Assembly: GCF_023008405.1 (NCBI RefSeq)
Contig: NZ_CP095376.1
Location: forward strand, 9,094,501 to 9,158,500
Source: Amycolatopsis sp. FBCC-B4732
Lineage (GTDB): Bacteria; Actinomycetota; Actinomycetes; Mycobacteriales; Pseudonocardiaceae
Direction: 5' to 3'
DNA: 64,000 nucleotides
In this document: positions 9,328-17,876 of the stretch, piece after piece
How positions within the stretch are numbered: position 1 is the first letter of the stretch
Layout: every line of letters starts with the position of its first letter
Notes under the pieces: model-generated
Told to the model about the DNA's origin: nothing
Databases searched by the model: none
The model's input: the letters and a program-made list of their open reading frames with translations, nothing else
Position numbers and translations under genes: made by a program

Positions 9328-10794
9328 ATGACTCTGCTGCTGACCCTGGACGACGGTTCCGTGCAGCGCAAACTCGCCGACGCGGTGGAGTTCGCGCGAG
9401 CTGCGGTGCTGGACGAAGCGCCCGAGGACCAGCTCGGCGCCCACGTGGGGGTCACCCGCGAAGACGCGGTCACGGCGAGTCACCTGTTCGAGGCCCAGGT
9501 ACCGGGCTACGGCGGCTGGCGCTGGTCGGTGACGGTCGCCTTGGCGGGCGACGAAGAGCCGGTGACGGTCAGCGAGGTCGTCCTGGTGCCCGGCCCGGAC
9601 GCGCTGATCGCCCCGCCGTGGGTCCCGTGGGAGCGCCGGGTCCGCGCGGGCGACCTGGGCGTCGGCGACATCTTCCCGACGGACGAGAACGACCCCCGCC
9701 TGGCCCCGGCCTACCTCCAGTCCGACGACCCGGCGGTGGAGGAGGTCTCCCGCGACGCGGGCCTCGGCCGGGTCCACGTGCTCTCCCGCTACGGCCGCAC
9801 GGAGGCGGCGACCCGCTGGCACAGCGGCGAGTTCGGCCCCAGGTCCGACATGGCGCGCAGCGCCCCGGACGTGTGCGGAACGTGCGGCTTCTTCGTCCAG
9901 CTGGCGGGTTCGCTGAGCGGCGTGTTCGGGGTGTGCAGCAACGACATCGCCCCGGCGGACGGCCACGTGGTCGACGTGGAGTACGGGTGCGGAGCGCACT
10001 CGGAGATCGAGGTCGAGGTGACGTCCTCGGTCCCGGTGGCAGAGCTGGTGTACGACGATTCGCTGCTGGACTTCACGCCGGCCCCGGAGCCGGTGGCGGA
10101 GACCCCGGAGCCGGTGGCTGAGCCGGTTGAGCCGGTGGCGGAGACGTCGGCGGTGGAGCCGGAGGCGGATACCCCGGCGGAGGCAGAGCTGGCGGTGGCG
10201 GAGCCGGTGGTCGAGACGTCGGCGGCGGAGCCGGAGACGGCGGTCGCGGAGTCGGACGTGTCACCGGCGGAGGTCGAGCCGGAGGCGGCCGAGGCCGCGA
10301 CGGTGGTCGAGGCTGAGGCGGCCGGTGCGGTCGCGGAGCCGACTCAGGCTGAGGTGACGGATGCAGTGGTGGAGCCGGAAGCGGCTGATGCGGTCGCGGA
10401 GCCGACCCAGGCCGAGGTGACCGATGCGGTTGCCGAACCGGCAGTCGCGGGGCCGGCTCAGGCCGAGGTGGCTGAGGGTGAGCCCGAGGTTGCCGCTCCC
10501 GCGGAGGCGGAGCCGACCCAGGCTGAGGTGACGGATGCGGTTGCCGAGCCGGTGGTGGCGGGGGCCGAGCAGGCGGTTGCCGAGCCGGCCCAGGCCGAGG
10601 TGACTGGTGCTGCTGCCGAGCCGGTGGTTGAGGCTGACGTGACCGGTGCGGTTGAAGCGGAGCCGGCTGAGCAGCAGACCGAGGCCGTCGAGGAAGTTGA
10701 CCTGCCGGAAGCCGTGCTCGCCGACAATGTGGTCACCGAGGAACCCGCGACCCAGGCTCGGATCGATGGTGCTGGTGAGCAGTCTGAGCACTGA
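9328..10794 (+). CDS. DUF3027 protein with Ala/Glu/Pro repeat tail
   Basis: Residues 1-250 match the actinobacterial DUF3027 family (Rv0877 position in mycobacteria). Four conserved cysteines in CGTCGFF, GVCSN and YGCGAHS look like a zinc site. From about residue 255 the protein changes to a low-complexity tail of imperfect units such as EPTQAEVTDAVAEP, about 230 residues long. The length of such a tail usually varies between relatives. Its 3' end overlaps the next gene out of frame by 29 nt, so the two are translationally linked. No biochemical role is known to me. Confidence 0.85.
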   Translation: MTLLLTLDDGSVQRKLADAVEFARAAVLDEAPEDQLGAHVGVTREDAVTASHLFEAQVPGYGGWRWSVTVALAGDEEPVTVSEVVLVPGPDALIAPPWVPWERRVRAGDLGVGDIFPTDENDPRLAPAYLQSDDPAVEEVSRDAGLGRVHVLSRYGRTEAATRWHSGEFGPRSDMARSAPDVCGTCGFFVQLAGSLSGVFGVCSNDIAPADGHVVDVEYGCGAHSEIEVEVTSSVPVAELVYDDSLLDFTPAPEPVAETPEPVAEPVEPVAETSAVEPEADTPAEAELAVAEPVVETSAAEPETAVAESDVSPAEVEPEAAEAATVVEAEAAGAVAEPTQAEVTDAVVEPEAADAVAEPTQAEVTDAVAEPAVAGPAQAEVAEGEPEVAAPAEAEPTQAEVTDAVAEPVVAGAEQAVAEPAQAEVTGAAAEPVVEADVTGAVEAEPAEQQTEAVEEVDLPEAVLADNVVTEEPATQARIDGAGEQSEH

Positions 10795-13597
10795 GCCGGG
10801 CGGGGATGATGCCTTCGGCACCGGGCGGCTTCGTGAGGCGACGCTGCGCGCTTGGCGGGACTCGCCGACTCGGCTGATCGAAGACACCAACGTCGAGCGC
10901 GACCTGCGGGTCGGGGCCTATCGGGATCGGCTCTTCGTCGAGCTCGCCCAGAACGCCGCCGACGCCGCCATGGCCGCTCGGCAGCCTGGGCGGGTTCGGG
11001 CGTCCCTTGTGGATGGACGGGAACTCCGGTTCGCCAACACCGGGGCGCCGCTTGACGCTCGGGGTGTTGCTTCGCTTGCCTCGCTGCGGGCTTCCGGGAA
11101 GACCGGCGAGACCGTCGGGCGGTTCGGGGTCGGCTTTGCCGCCGTGCGGACCGTTTCTGACGAACCTCGGGTCGTTTCCCGCACCGGTGGGGTTGCCTTT
11201 TCCGCTCAGCTGACCCGGGAAGCCGCCGGGATCGAGGGGGATGTTCCGGTTCTGCGGCTGCCGTGGCCGGTGGACGAAGAAGTTCCGGACGGCTTCGACA
11301 CCGAAGTCCGGCTTCCGTTGCGGGACGACGTCGATGGCGACGCTCTCATCGAGGAGCTTGCGCGTGACGTCGCCGACCTGTTGCTCGCCCTGCCGTGGCT
11401 GGCCGAGTTCGAGGTCGGGGGTCGCGTTTGGACTCGGTCCGCCGAACAGGACGTCGTCGAAATTCGGGGACCCGCGGGGGAAACTCGCTGGCTGACCCAT
11501 CGTGGTGACGTCGTCTGGGCGGTTCCGGTCGGTCGGGACGGTGCGCCCGAGCCGCTGAAGGAAGACGTTCTGCGTGCTCCCACGCCCACCGATGACGCGT
11601 TGTCGTTGCCCGCGCGGCTGCTCGCTTCCGTTCCGGTCGAACCTTCGCGTCGCCGGGTGTTGCCCGGGCCTGAATTGACCGAGGCACTGGAAAAGGCTGC
11701 TGCCGAGTACGTCGGGCTTGTCCGGTTGCTGTCGGCCGAGCACCGGTTCGCGCTCGTTCCGACGCCCGGGTTTCCGAAGTCCACTGTGGACGCCAAGTTG
11801 CGTGACGAAGTGCTTTCCGTGCTCGGCAACGAAACTTGGGTGTCCACTCGGGACAAGAAAGAGATTTCCGGGCGGCAGGCGAGGGTTCTCGACGTCGACG
11901 TGCCCGGGCTGCCGGAACTGCTCGCCGACTTCGTGCCGGGGCTGGTCAAGGGGAACGTGCCGGCGCAGGCGCTGAAAGCCGTTTCCGGGCAGGTTGTCGG
12001 CATCGAAGAGGTACTGGAAACGCTTACCGGCGTCAGCCGGGATCCCGGCTGGTGGCGCGAGGTCTACGCCGCGCTCGCGATCGCCGTCGACTCGCACGCC
12101 GTCGCCGCGGAGAAGCTGGACGGGTTGCCCGTTCCGCTGTCGGACGGCCGGACCCTGCCGGGCGCTCGGGGCTGCTTGCTCGTCGAGGGTTCGGCGGAGC
12201 TGCTGGAACTGCTGTCCGATGTGGACATTCCGGGACTCCGGCTGGTGCACCCCGCCGCGTCGCACCCGTTGCTGGAACGGTTGGGGGCCAAGCACGCCGA
12301 CGCGCGGGAGCTGCTCAACGCCGATCAGCTGCGGGACGCCGTCGAGCGCAGTGTCGAGGACGTGCGGTCCGGATTGGACGGTACGACGCTCGCCGGTGCC
12401 GTGCTCCGGCTGATTGCCGACTGCGGGGACGACGCGCCGCGGTGGGTCGCTGCGCTTGCTTTGCCCGCCACCGATTCCTGGCGTCGCGCGGACGAACTCG
12501 TGCTGCCGGCGTCGCCGCTGATCGACGTCTTCGACGAAGAGGTCTTCGAGGAGGACGGTGCGCTCGACGTCCTCGATGAGGACTTCGCCGAGGACTGGCC
12601 GGCCGACACGCTGAAGGCCGCGGGAGTGCTCGACTCGTTCGCGCTGGTCGTCGACGACGAGCCGCACGAACCCGACCACGACCTGCCCGACGAAGAAGCC
12701 TGGTGGGACTCGCTGCCGGAGCCGCCCTCGACGCTCGTCGCGATCCGGGACCTCGACCTCGTCGCCGACGACTCCTGGCCCGCCGCGCTGCGGCTGCTCG
12801 CCGCGCGGCCCGAAACCTGGCACGCCCTGCGTGCGCCGCGGGGCCACGCTGCCTGGTGGATCGCGCAGTACGCCGTGCTCGACGGGTTCGCGCCGAACGA
12901 GTGGCGCCTGCCGGACGCCGACCTGGCCGGGCTCTACGACGTGGTGCCCGACCTCGGCCTCGGCGAGCAGCTCCTCGCGGCCGCCGGGGTGCGGGCGGAC
13001 CTCACGCTGTCCACAGTGGAGGAAGCGGACGACCTCCTCGGCCGGCTCGCCGACCCGGATCGCGTGGTCTCGGCCGGGCTGATCGCTCGTGCTTACGACG
13101 CCGTCGTCGAGTCGGGGCTCGAACCGCGGGCGCCGCGGGGTGTGCGGGCCGCGGACGGGACCGTCGTGGCCGACGCGCTCGTGCTGGACGTGCCGTGGGT
13201 GGCCGGGGCGCTCGAACCCGATCAGTACGTGGTTGCCCCGGAAGACCCGGAGCGGCTCGCCGACCTGCTCGACCTGCCGCTCGCGAGCACCGCGGCCGCC
13301 GAGGTCACCAGCCGAGGTGAGTACGCGCCCTGGGCCGAGCTGCCCGCGCTGAAGCTCGTCGCCGACCAGCTCGGCGTCCGGCTGCCCGACGGCGGTGTCC
13401 TGGTGCACGACCCGCTGACCGTGTCGATCCAGGGCGCGGAGCACGACGTCCAGTGGTGGTCCGACGGCCGGCTGCACGCGGCCGACACGTCCGAGGGCCT
13501 GGCCCGCGCGTTCGCCTGGGCGGCCGGGCGCTGGCCCGACCGGCACCTGATCACCGCGCTGCTCGACGACCCGTCACCGCGGACGCTGGTGAACTAG
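10766..13597 (+). CDS. Sacsin-type N-terminal ATPase (GHKL fold) protein
   Basis: This 943-residue protein carries a GHKL/Hsp90-like ATP-binding domain near its N-terminus. The N-box ELAQNAADA lies near residue 58 and the G-box GRFGVGFAA near residue 117. This is the architecture of sacsin N-terminal-like proteins, which bind ATP through an Hsp90-type Bergerat fold. The remaining 750 residues have no domain I recognise and include an acidic stretch rich in DEE and DED. The start is ATG 10766 or GTG 10775, both inside the DUF3027 gene. The tight overlap suggests the two products act together. Function is unknown. Confidence 0.85.
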   Translation: MVLVSSLSTEPGGDDAFGTGRLREATLRAWRDSPTRLIEDTNVERDLRVGAYRDRLFVELAQNAADAAMAARQPGRVRASLVDGRELRFANTGAPLDARGVASLASLRASGKTGETVGRFGVGFAAVRTVSDEPRVVSRTGGVAFSAQLTREAAGIEGDVPVLRLPWPVDEEVPDGFDTEVRLPLRDDVDGDALIEELARDVADLLLALPWLAEFEVGGRVWTRSAEQDVVEIRGPAGETRWLTHRGDVVWAVPVGRDGAPEPLKEDVLRAPTPTDDALSLPARLLASVPVEPSRRRVLPGPELTEALEKAAAEYVGLVRLLSAEHRFALVPTPGFPKSTVDAKLRDEVLSVLGNETWVSTRDKKEISGRQARVLDVDVPGLPELLADFVPGLVKGNVPAQALKAVSGQVVGIEEVLETLTGVSRDPGWWREVYAALAIAVDSHAVAAEKLDGLPVPLSDGRTLPGARGCLLVEGSAELLELLSDVDIPGLRLVHPAASHPLLERLGAKHADARELLNADQLRDAVERSVEDVRSGLDGTTLAGAVLRLIADCGDDAPRWVAALALPATDSWRRADELVLPASPLIDVFDEEVFEEDGALDVLDEDFAEDWPADTLKAAGVLDSFALVVDDEPHEPDHDLPDEEAWWDSLPEPPSTLVAIRDLDLVADDSWPAALRLLAARPETWHALRAPRGHAAWWIAQYAVLDGFAPNEWRLPDADLAGLYDVVPDLGLGEQLLAAAGVRADLTLSTVEEADDLLGRLADPDRVVSAGLIARAYDAVVESGLEPRAPRGVRAADGTVVADALVLDVPWVAGALEPDQYVVAPEDPERLADLLDLPLASTAAAEVTSRGEYAPWAELPALKLVADQLGVRLPDGGVLVHDPLTVSIQGAEHDVQWWSDGRLHAADTSEGLARAFAWAAGRWPDRHLITALLDDPSPRTLVN

Positions 13598-13602
13598 GCA
13601 GG

Positions 13603-13646
13603 GCGCGAAGCGTCTCCGTTGAGGGCGGTGGCGGGGGCATGGACGG
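13603..13646. repeat. Dispersed GC-rich element, copy A
   Basis: This copy carries the core GAAGCGTCTCCGTTGAGGG followed by CGGTGGCGGGGGCATGGA. Nearly the same sequence occurs at 36666 and 52169, and a degenerate copy occurs at 56200. It sits between the convergent sacsin-type ATPase and DUF2530 genes, 5 bp after the ATPase stop. Confidence 0.85.
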
Positions 13647-13654
13647 ACTGAACC

Positions 13655-13921
13655 TCAGAGCCGCTGGGCCGACTTCGAGCCGCGGCGGGCGGCGGCGCGC
13701 TGCCAGCCGATGATCGCCATGCCGACGAAGCCGAGCGCGAAGCCGGACAGCGCCGTCTGCACCCACAGCCCCGGACTCGTGAAGAAGAGCACCACCAGCG
13801 CGACAGCCCAGATCGAGGTGCCTACGATCACCACCGGCGTCAGGTCGGTCAGCTTCTTGGGCAGCTCCGGCGTGTGCCGCAACGAGCCCGTAACCTCCGG
13901 TGGATTGATCGGTTCACTCAC
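13655..13921 (-). CDS. DUF2530 two-helix membrane protein
   Basis: The 88-residue product has two transmembrane segments at about residues 28-48 and 53-72 and a basic C-terminus (RAAARRGSKSAQRL). It fits the actinobacterial DUF2530 family, found in the same neighbourhood in mycobacteria. The GTG at 13921 gives the family-typical start VSEPINPP. The gene is divergent from the purine permease with 43 bp between starts, so promoters must overlap. Confidence 0.8.
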   Translation of the reverse strand: MSEPINPPEVTGSLRHTPELPKKLTDLTPVVIVGTSIWAVALVVLFFTSPGLWVQTALSGFALGFVGMAIIGWQRAAARRGSKSAQRL

Positions 13922-13964
13922 GAGGTGCAGGGTACTCCGCAGCAGCGAGAGAATGGGCAGGCGA

Positions 13965-15437
13965 ATGGCGGAGCAGGAGACGACCCGCGAGGGGACGTCC
14001 ACACTGGACCGGTTCTTCAAGATCACCGAGCGGGGTTCGACGGTGCCGCGCGAGCTGCGCGGCGGCTTGGTCACCTTCGTCACGATGGCCTACATCGTGG
14101 TGCTGAACCCGCTCATCATCGGCAGCTTCTCGGCCGACGACGCGGGCGCGCACAAGGACCTCCTCGGCGGCATCCTGCCCGTCTCGCAGGTGGCCGCGGT
14201 GACCGCGCTCGTCGCCGGCGTGATGACGATCCTGATGGGCCTGGTCGCGAACTACCCGTTCGCCATCGCGACCGGCCTCGGCATCAACAGCCTGGTCGCG
14301 GTCACCATCGCCCCGCAGATGACCTGGCCCGAGGCGATGGGCCTGGTGGTCATCGAGGGCGTGATCATCGTCCTGCTCGTGCTCACCGGGTTCCGCACCG
14401 CGGTGTTCAAGGCCGTGCCGGCCGCGCTGAAGTCCGCGATCGCCGTCGGCATCGGCGTGTTCATCTGCCTGATCGGCCTGGTCGACGCCGGGTTCGTGCG
14501 CCGGCTGCCGGACGCCGCGCACACCACCGTCCCGGTCGGCCTTGGCATCAACGGCTCGATCGCCTCCTGGCCGACCGCGGTGTTCGTCGTCGGCCTGCTG
14601 CTCACCGGCATCCTCGTGGTGCGGAAGGTCAAGGGCGCGATCCTCATCGGCGTGCTGGCGTCGACGGTGCTGGCCATCGTCGTCGAGGCGATCGTCAAGG
14701 CCGGGCCGTCGCAGGGCACGAACCCGAAGGGCTGGAACCTCGGTTACCCGGCGCTGCCGGACCAGGTGCTCGGCCTGCCCAACCTCTCACTGGTCGGTGA
14801 CGTCTCCTTCGGCGCCTGGACGCGGCTGCCGATCATCACCGTCTGCCTGCTGGTGTTCACCCTGGTGCTCGCCGACTTCTTCGACGCCATGGGCACCATG
14901 ACCGGCCTCGCGAAGGAAGCCGACCTGCTGCCGAAGGACGGCCAGCTGCCCAACGTCGGCAAGGCGCTGTTCGTCGAGGGCCTCGCGGGCGCGGCGGGCG
15001 GGTTCGGCTCGGCCAGCTCGAACACGGTGTTCGTCGAGTCGGCGTCCGGCATCGCGGAGGGCGCGCGGACCGGCCTGGCCAACGTCGTCACCGGCGTGCT
15101 GTTCATCGCCGCCATGTTCCTGACCCCGCTCTACCAGGTCGTGCCGGTCGAAGCGGCCGCGCCGGCGCTGGTCGTGGTCGGCGCGATGCTGATGGCGCAG
15201 GTGCGCGACATCGACTTCACCGACTACTCGATCGCGCTGCCCGCGTTCCTGACCATCGTCGTCATGCCGTTCACGTACTCGATCGCGAACGGCATCGGCG
15301 CCGGCTTCGTCAGCTACGTCGTGATCCGCGCGGCCACCGGCAAGGCCCGCCAGGTGCACCCGCTCATGTGGGTGATCGCGCTGGCCTTCGTGGCGTACTT
15401 CGCGGTCGGGCCGATCCAGGCCGCGTTCAGCTCCTGA
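13965..15437 (+). CDS. NCS2-family purine permease (AzgA-like)
   Basis: The 490-residue polytopic membrane protein matches the AzgA subgroup of nucleobase-cation symporter-2, which imports adenine, guanine or hypoxanthine with protons. Diagnostic segments are NPLIIG, the helix-8 SASSNTVFVESASGIAEGAR and the preceding DFFDAMGTMTG. Length and helix count are normal. ATG 13965 has GGCAGG just upstream; ATG 13953 is an in-frame alternative. Its 3' end overlaps the convergent exported-protein gene by 11 nt. Confidence 0.9.
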   Translation: MAEQETTREGTSTLDRFFKITERGSTVPRELRGGLVTFVTMAYIVVLNPLIIGSFSADDAGAHKDLLGGILPVSQVAAVTALVAGVMTILMGLVANYPFAIATGLGINSLVAVTIAPQMTWPEAMGLVVIEGVIIVLLVLTGFRTAVFKAVPAALKSAIAVGIGVFICLIGLVDAGFVRRLPDAAHTTVPVGLGINGSIASWPTAVFVVGLLLTGILVVRKVKGAILIGVLASTVLAIVVEAIVKAGPSQGTNPKGWNLGYPALPDQVLGLPNLSLVGDVSFGAWTRLPIITVCLLVFTLVLADFFDAMGTMTGLAKEADLLPKDGQLPNVGKALFVEGLAGAAGGFGSASSNTVFVESASGIAEGARTGLANVVTGVLFIAAMFLTPLYQVVPVEAAAPALVVVGAMLMAQVRDIDFTDYSIALPAFLTIVVMPFTYSIANGIGAGFVSYVVIRAATGKARQVHPLMWVIALAFVAYFAVGPIQAAFSS

Positions 15438-15969
15438 TCTTCAGGGCTTCGTCGAAGACGCCCCGGTCGCGCTCGAAGTCGGCGGCCGGGGCGTCGAACC
15501 GGACGGTCACCAAGGCTTCGCCGGCGCCGAGGCCGACCACGGTCACCCGCCGCTGCGCGCCGTCGCGGTCGTAGGTGAAGTTCCATTCCGCGGCGTCGAA
15601 GTCGGCGATCGGGGCGTGCCCGGCGACCGTGCCACCCTGCCGGCCGAAGACCGCCTTGAGCCCGCTCAGCGCGTCTTCCTGCGTGATCGGCACCCGGTCG
15701 GTCTCGAGCAGAAGCTCACCCCGACGGTAGCTCGCCCGCTCTCCGTCGCGGTTCACGGCCCAGTCCGCCGGCACCGGGATCTCGATCGCCTGGCCGGGAC
15801 CGTCCGCGAGCCGGTAGACCTCCAGCGCGCCGGAGACGATCGAAGGTGCGGGCGACGGCGGCGGGGCGGCCGCCGGGGCGGCGTCCGGGCCGCTGCTCAG
15901 GAACTGCGCCGCCACGATCGCCAGTACCGCCGCGCCGACCACGGCCGAGCCCACCAGCTTCTTGTTCAT
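15427..15969 (-). CDS. Hypothetical membrane-anchored exported protein
   Basis: This 180-residue protein has one N-terminal hydrophobic segment (about residues 6-25). A Pro/Ala linker follows, then a globular domain of about 135 residues ending VFDEALKIRS. The pattern resembles single-pass proteins with a small extracytoplasmic domain of the PsbP/DUF1795-like kind, but I do not assign a family. It is convergent with the purine permease and divergent from the MarR gene. Confidence 0.75.
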   Translation of the reverse strand: MNKKLVGSAVVGAAVLAIVAAQFLSSGPDAAPAAAPPPSPAPSIVSGALEVYRLADGPGQAIEIPVPADWAVNRDGERASYRRGELLLETDRVPITQEDALSGLKAVFGRQGGTVAGHAPIADFDAAEWNFTYDRDGAQRRVTVVGLGAGEALVTVRFDAPAADFERDRGVFDEALKIRS

Positions 15970-16062
15970 CCGACCCCCCGGGGTTTCCCTCGTGAGGACG
16001 CGTGACCGTGTTCCAGGTTGCCGCTTGACGGAGATCACCCGTGCGGCCGAAGTTTCGTAAGG

Positions 16063-16077
16063 TATGCTAACTATATG
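16063..16077 (+). promoter_or_regulatory. Likely leaderless promoter of the MarR gene
   Basis: TATGCT at 16063-16068 fits a -10 hexamer and lies 6 bp before the ATG at 16075, implying a leaderless transcript. The surrounding AT-rich GGTATGCTAACTATATG stands out from the GC-rich background and may also be the MarR operator. No convincing -35 box is seen. Confidence 0.45.
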
Positions 16078-16506
16078 TCCGGCGACACGCACGAACGCTC
16101 CTTGGCGAGCCGTCTGCGTCTCGCGGTGGTCCGGCTCAACCGCCGGCTGCGGGCACAGCGCGTCGGGGACGACCTCACGCTCACGCAGGTCGCCGCGCTG
16201 TCCACCTTGCACAAGTGCGGCGCGCTGACCCCGGGGCAGCTCGCCGCGAAGGAAGGCGTCCAGCCGCCCTCGATGACGAGGGTGATCGCCGCGCTCGAAG
16301 AGATGAAGTTCGTCGAGCGGCGCCCGCACCCGACCGATGGCAGGCAAGCCATCGTCGAGCTGTCCGAGAGCGGACTCGCCTACGTGCGGCGGGCCATTTC
16401 GGTGCGAGAAGCGTGGCTGGACCGGCAATTGGCGGAACTCGGCGACGAAGAGCGCGAAGTGCTCTCCAAAGCCGCCGAAATCATCGACAGGATGGCGGGG
16501 AACTAA
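16075..16506 (+). CDS. MarR-family regulator
   Basis: The 143-residue protein shows a winged helix-turn-helix. Recognition-helix region QLAAKEGVQPPSMTRVIAAL is followed by the wing ERRPHPTDGRQAIVELS. That matches MarR proteins (Rv0880 position in mycobacteria). The start at 16075 omits a 19-residue upstream extension that would include the promoter-like sequence. It is followed after 5 bp by an MFS exporter gene, a common regulator-target arrangement. Confidence 0.9.
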   Translation: MSGDTHERSLASRLRLAVVRLNRRLRAQRVGDDLTLTQVAALSTLHKCGALTPGQLAAKEGVQPPSMTRVIAALEEMKFVERRPHPTDGRQAIVELSESGLAYVRRAISVREAWLDRQLAELGDEEREVLSKAAEIIDRMAGN

Positions 16507-16511
16507 CCACG

Positions 16512-17876
16512 GTGACGGCCACGGGTAGCGAAACGAAGCGTTCCACCGAGACCACTGCTACCCGGGACATGGCGCCACCGCCGTCCGATTCGCCACCGTC
16601 CCCGTCCAAGCGCGGCAGCATGTTCGCCTCGCTGCGGGTCCGCAACTACCGGCTGTTCTTCACCGGCCAGGTCATCTCGAACATCGGCACCTGGATGCAG
16701 CGCATCGCCCAGGACTGGCTGGTGTTCACCCTCAGCGGCAACAACCCGATCGCCCTCGGCATGGCCGTCGCGCTGCAGTTCGCGCCGACGCTGTTCCTCT
16801 CGCTGTGGGCCGGCGTCCTCGCCGACCGCGTCGACAAGCGGCGGCTGCTCACCTGGATCCAAGTCGCCGCGTGCGCGCAGGCCGTCGTCCTCGGGGTGCT
16901 CGACATCAGCGGGATCGTCGCGCTGTGGCAGGTCTACGTCCTGTGCTTCACGCTCGGCATCACGGCGTCGCTCGAAGTGCCGACGCGGCAGTCGTTCGTC
17001 GCCGAGATGGTGGGCCGCGACCAGATCGCGAACGCCGTCGCGCTCAACTCGTCGATCTTCAACATGGCGCGGATCGTCGGCCCGGCCATCGCCGGGTTCG
17101 CGATCACCTGGATCGGCACCGGCTGGCTGTTCATCGCGAACGCGGTCAGCACGGTCGCGGTGATCATCGGCCTGGTCCTGATGAACCCGGACAAGCTGTT
17201 CCGCGTCGCGGCGGTGCCGCGCGAGAAGGGACAGCTCGTCGAGGGCCTCCGGTACGTCCGGCGGCGCTCCGACCTGATGACCGTGATGGTGCTGGTGCTG
17301 TTCGTCAGCACGTTCGGCATCACGTACTTCAGCTCGCTGCCGATCGTCGCCGCGAACGTGTTCCACACCGCCGCCGACGGCTACGGCCTCCTTTCCACAC
17401 TGGTCGCGGTCGGCACGTTCACCGGCGCGGTGATGTCCGCCCGGCGCGGCACCAAAGGACGGCCGCGGGTGCGGCTGATGCTGGTGTCGGCCTTCTTCCT
17501 GGGCGTGTTCGAACTGCTCACGGCGTTCATGCCGACGTACCTGACGTTCGGCCTCGGCCTGATCCCGCTCGGCTTCGCGACGATGACGTTCCTCAACACG
17601 GCGAACGCGCTGGTGCAGACGTCGGTCAGCCCGGAGATGCGGGGCCGGGTGATGGGCCTGTACGTGCTGGTCCTGATCGGCGGCAACCCGATCGGCGGAC
17701 CGATGGTCGGCTGGATGGCGGACGCCTTCGGCGGGCGGTCTCCCTTCTACATCGGCGGCGCGGTTTCGGCGCTGGCCGCGGTCGTGTGCGCGGTGGTGCT
17801 GATCCGGCGGGGTGGCGTTTCGTGGCCGGTGCAGCGGGGGTTCGGGCTTCGAGTTTTGAAGCGGTCGAAGGTCTAG
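16512..17876 (+). CDS. MFS exporter (DHA3/enterobactin-exporter type)
   Basis: This roughly 454-residue protein has twelve predicted helices beginning at FASLRVRNYRLFF, the signature start of the MFS_3 exporters. Motif A appears as GVLADRVDKRR, and SLEVPTRQSFVAEMV is typical of the family. A hydrophilic stretch of about 40 residues rich in Ser, Thr and Pro precedes the first helix. GTG 16512 or ATG 16569 could be the start. It is co-transcribed with the MarR gene and ends in a CTAG stop overlap with the convergent gene. Drug or siderophore export is plausible but unproven. Confidence 0.9.
   Translation: MTATGSETKRSTETTATRDMAPPPSDSPPSPSKRGSMFASLRVRNYRLFFTGQVISNIGTWMQRIAQDWLVFTLSGNNPIALGMAVALQFAPTLFLSLWAGVLADRVDKRRLLTWIQVAACAQAVVLGVLDISGIVALWQVYVLCFTLGITASLEVPTRQSFVAEMVGRDQIANAVALNSSIFNMARIVGPAIAGFAITWIGTGWLFIANAVSTVAVIIGLVLMNPDKLFRVAAVPREKGQLVEGLRYVRRRSDLMTVMVLVLFVSTFGITYFSSLPIVAANVFHTAADGYGLLSTLVAVGTFTGAVMSARRGTKGRPRVRLMLVSAFFLGVFELLTAFMPTYLTFGLGLIPLGFATMTFLNTANALVQTSVSPEMRGRVMGLYVLVLIGGNPIGGPMVGWMADAFGGRSPFYIGGAVSALAAVVCAVVLIRRGGVSWPVQRGFGLRVLKRSKV

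Noticed and set aside
10078..10791. Repetitive DNA as a non-coding tandem repeat
   Set aside because: The frame stays open and the repeat period is in codons, so it is the low-complexity tail of the DUF3027 protein.
16060..16078. GGTATGCTAACTATA upstream of marR as an iron box
   Set aside because: Only about 12 of 19 positions match and the right half is poor; a -10 element or MarR operator explains it better.
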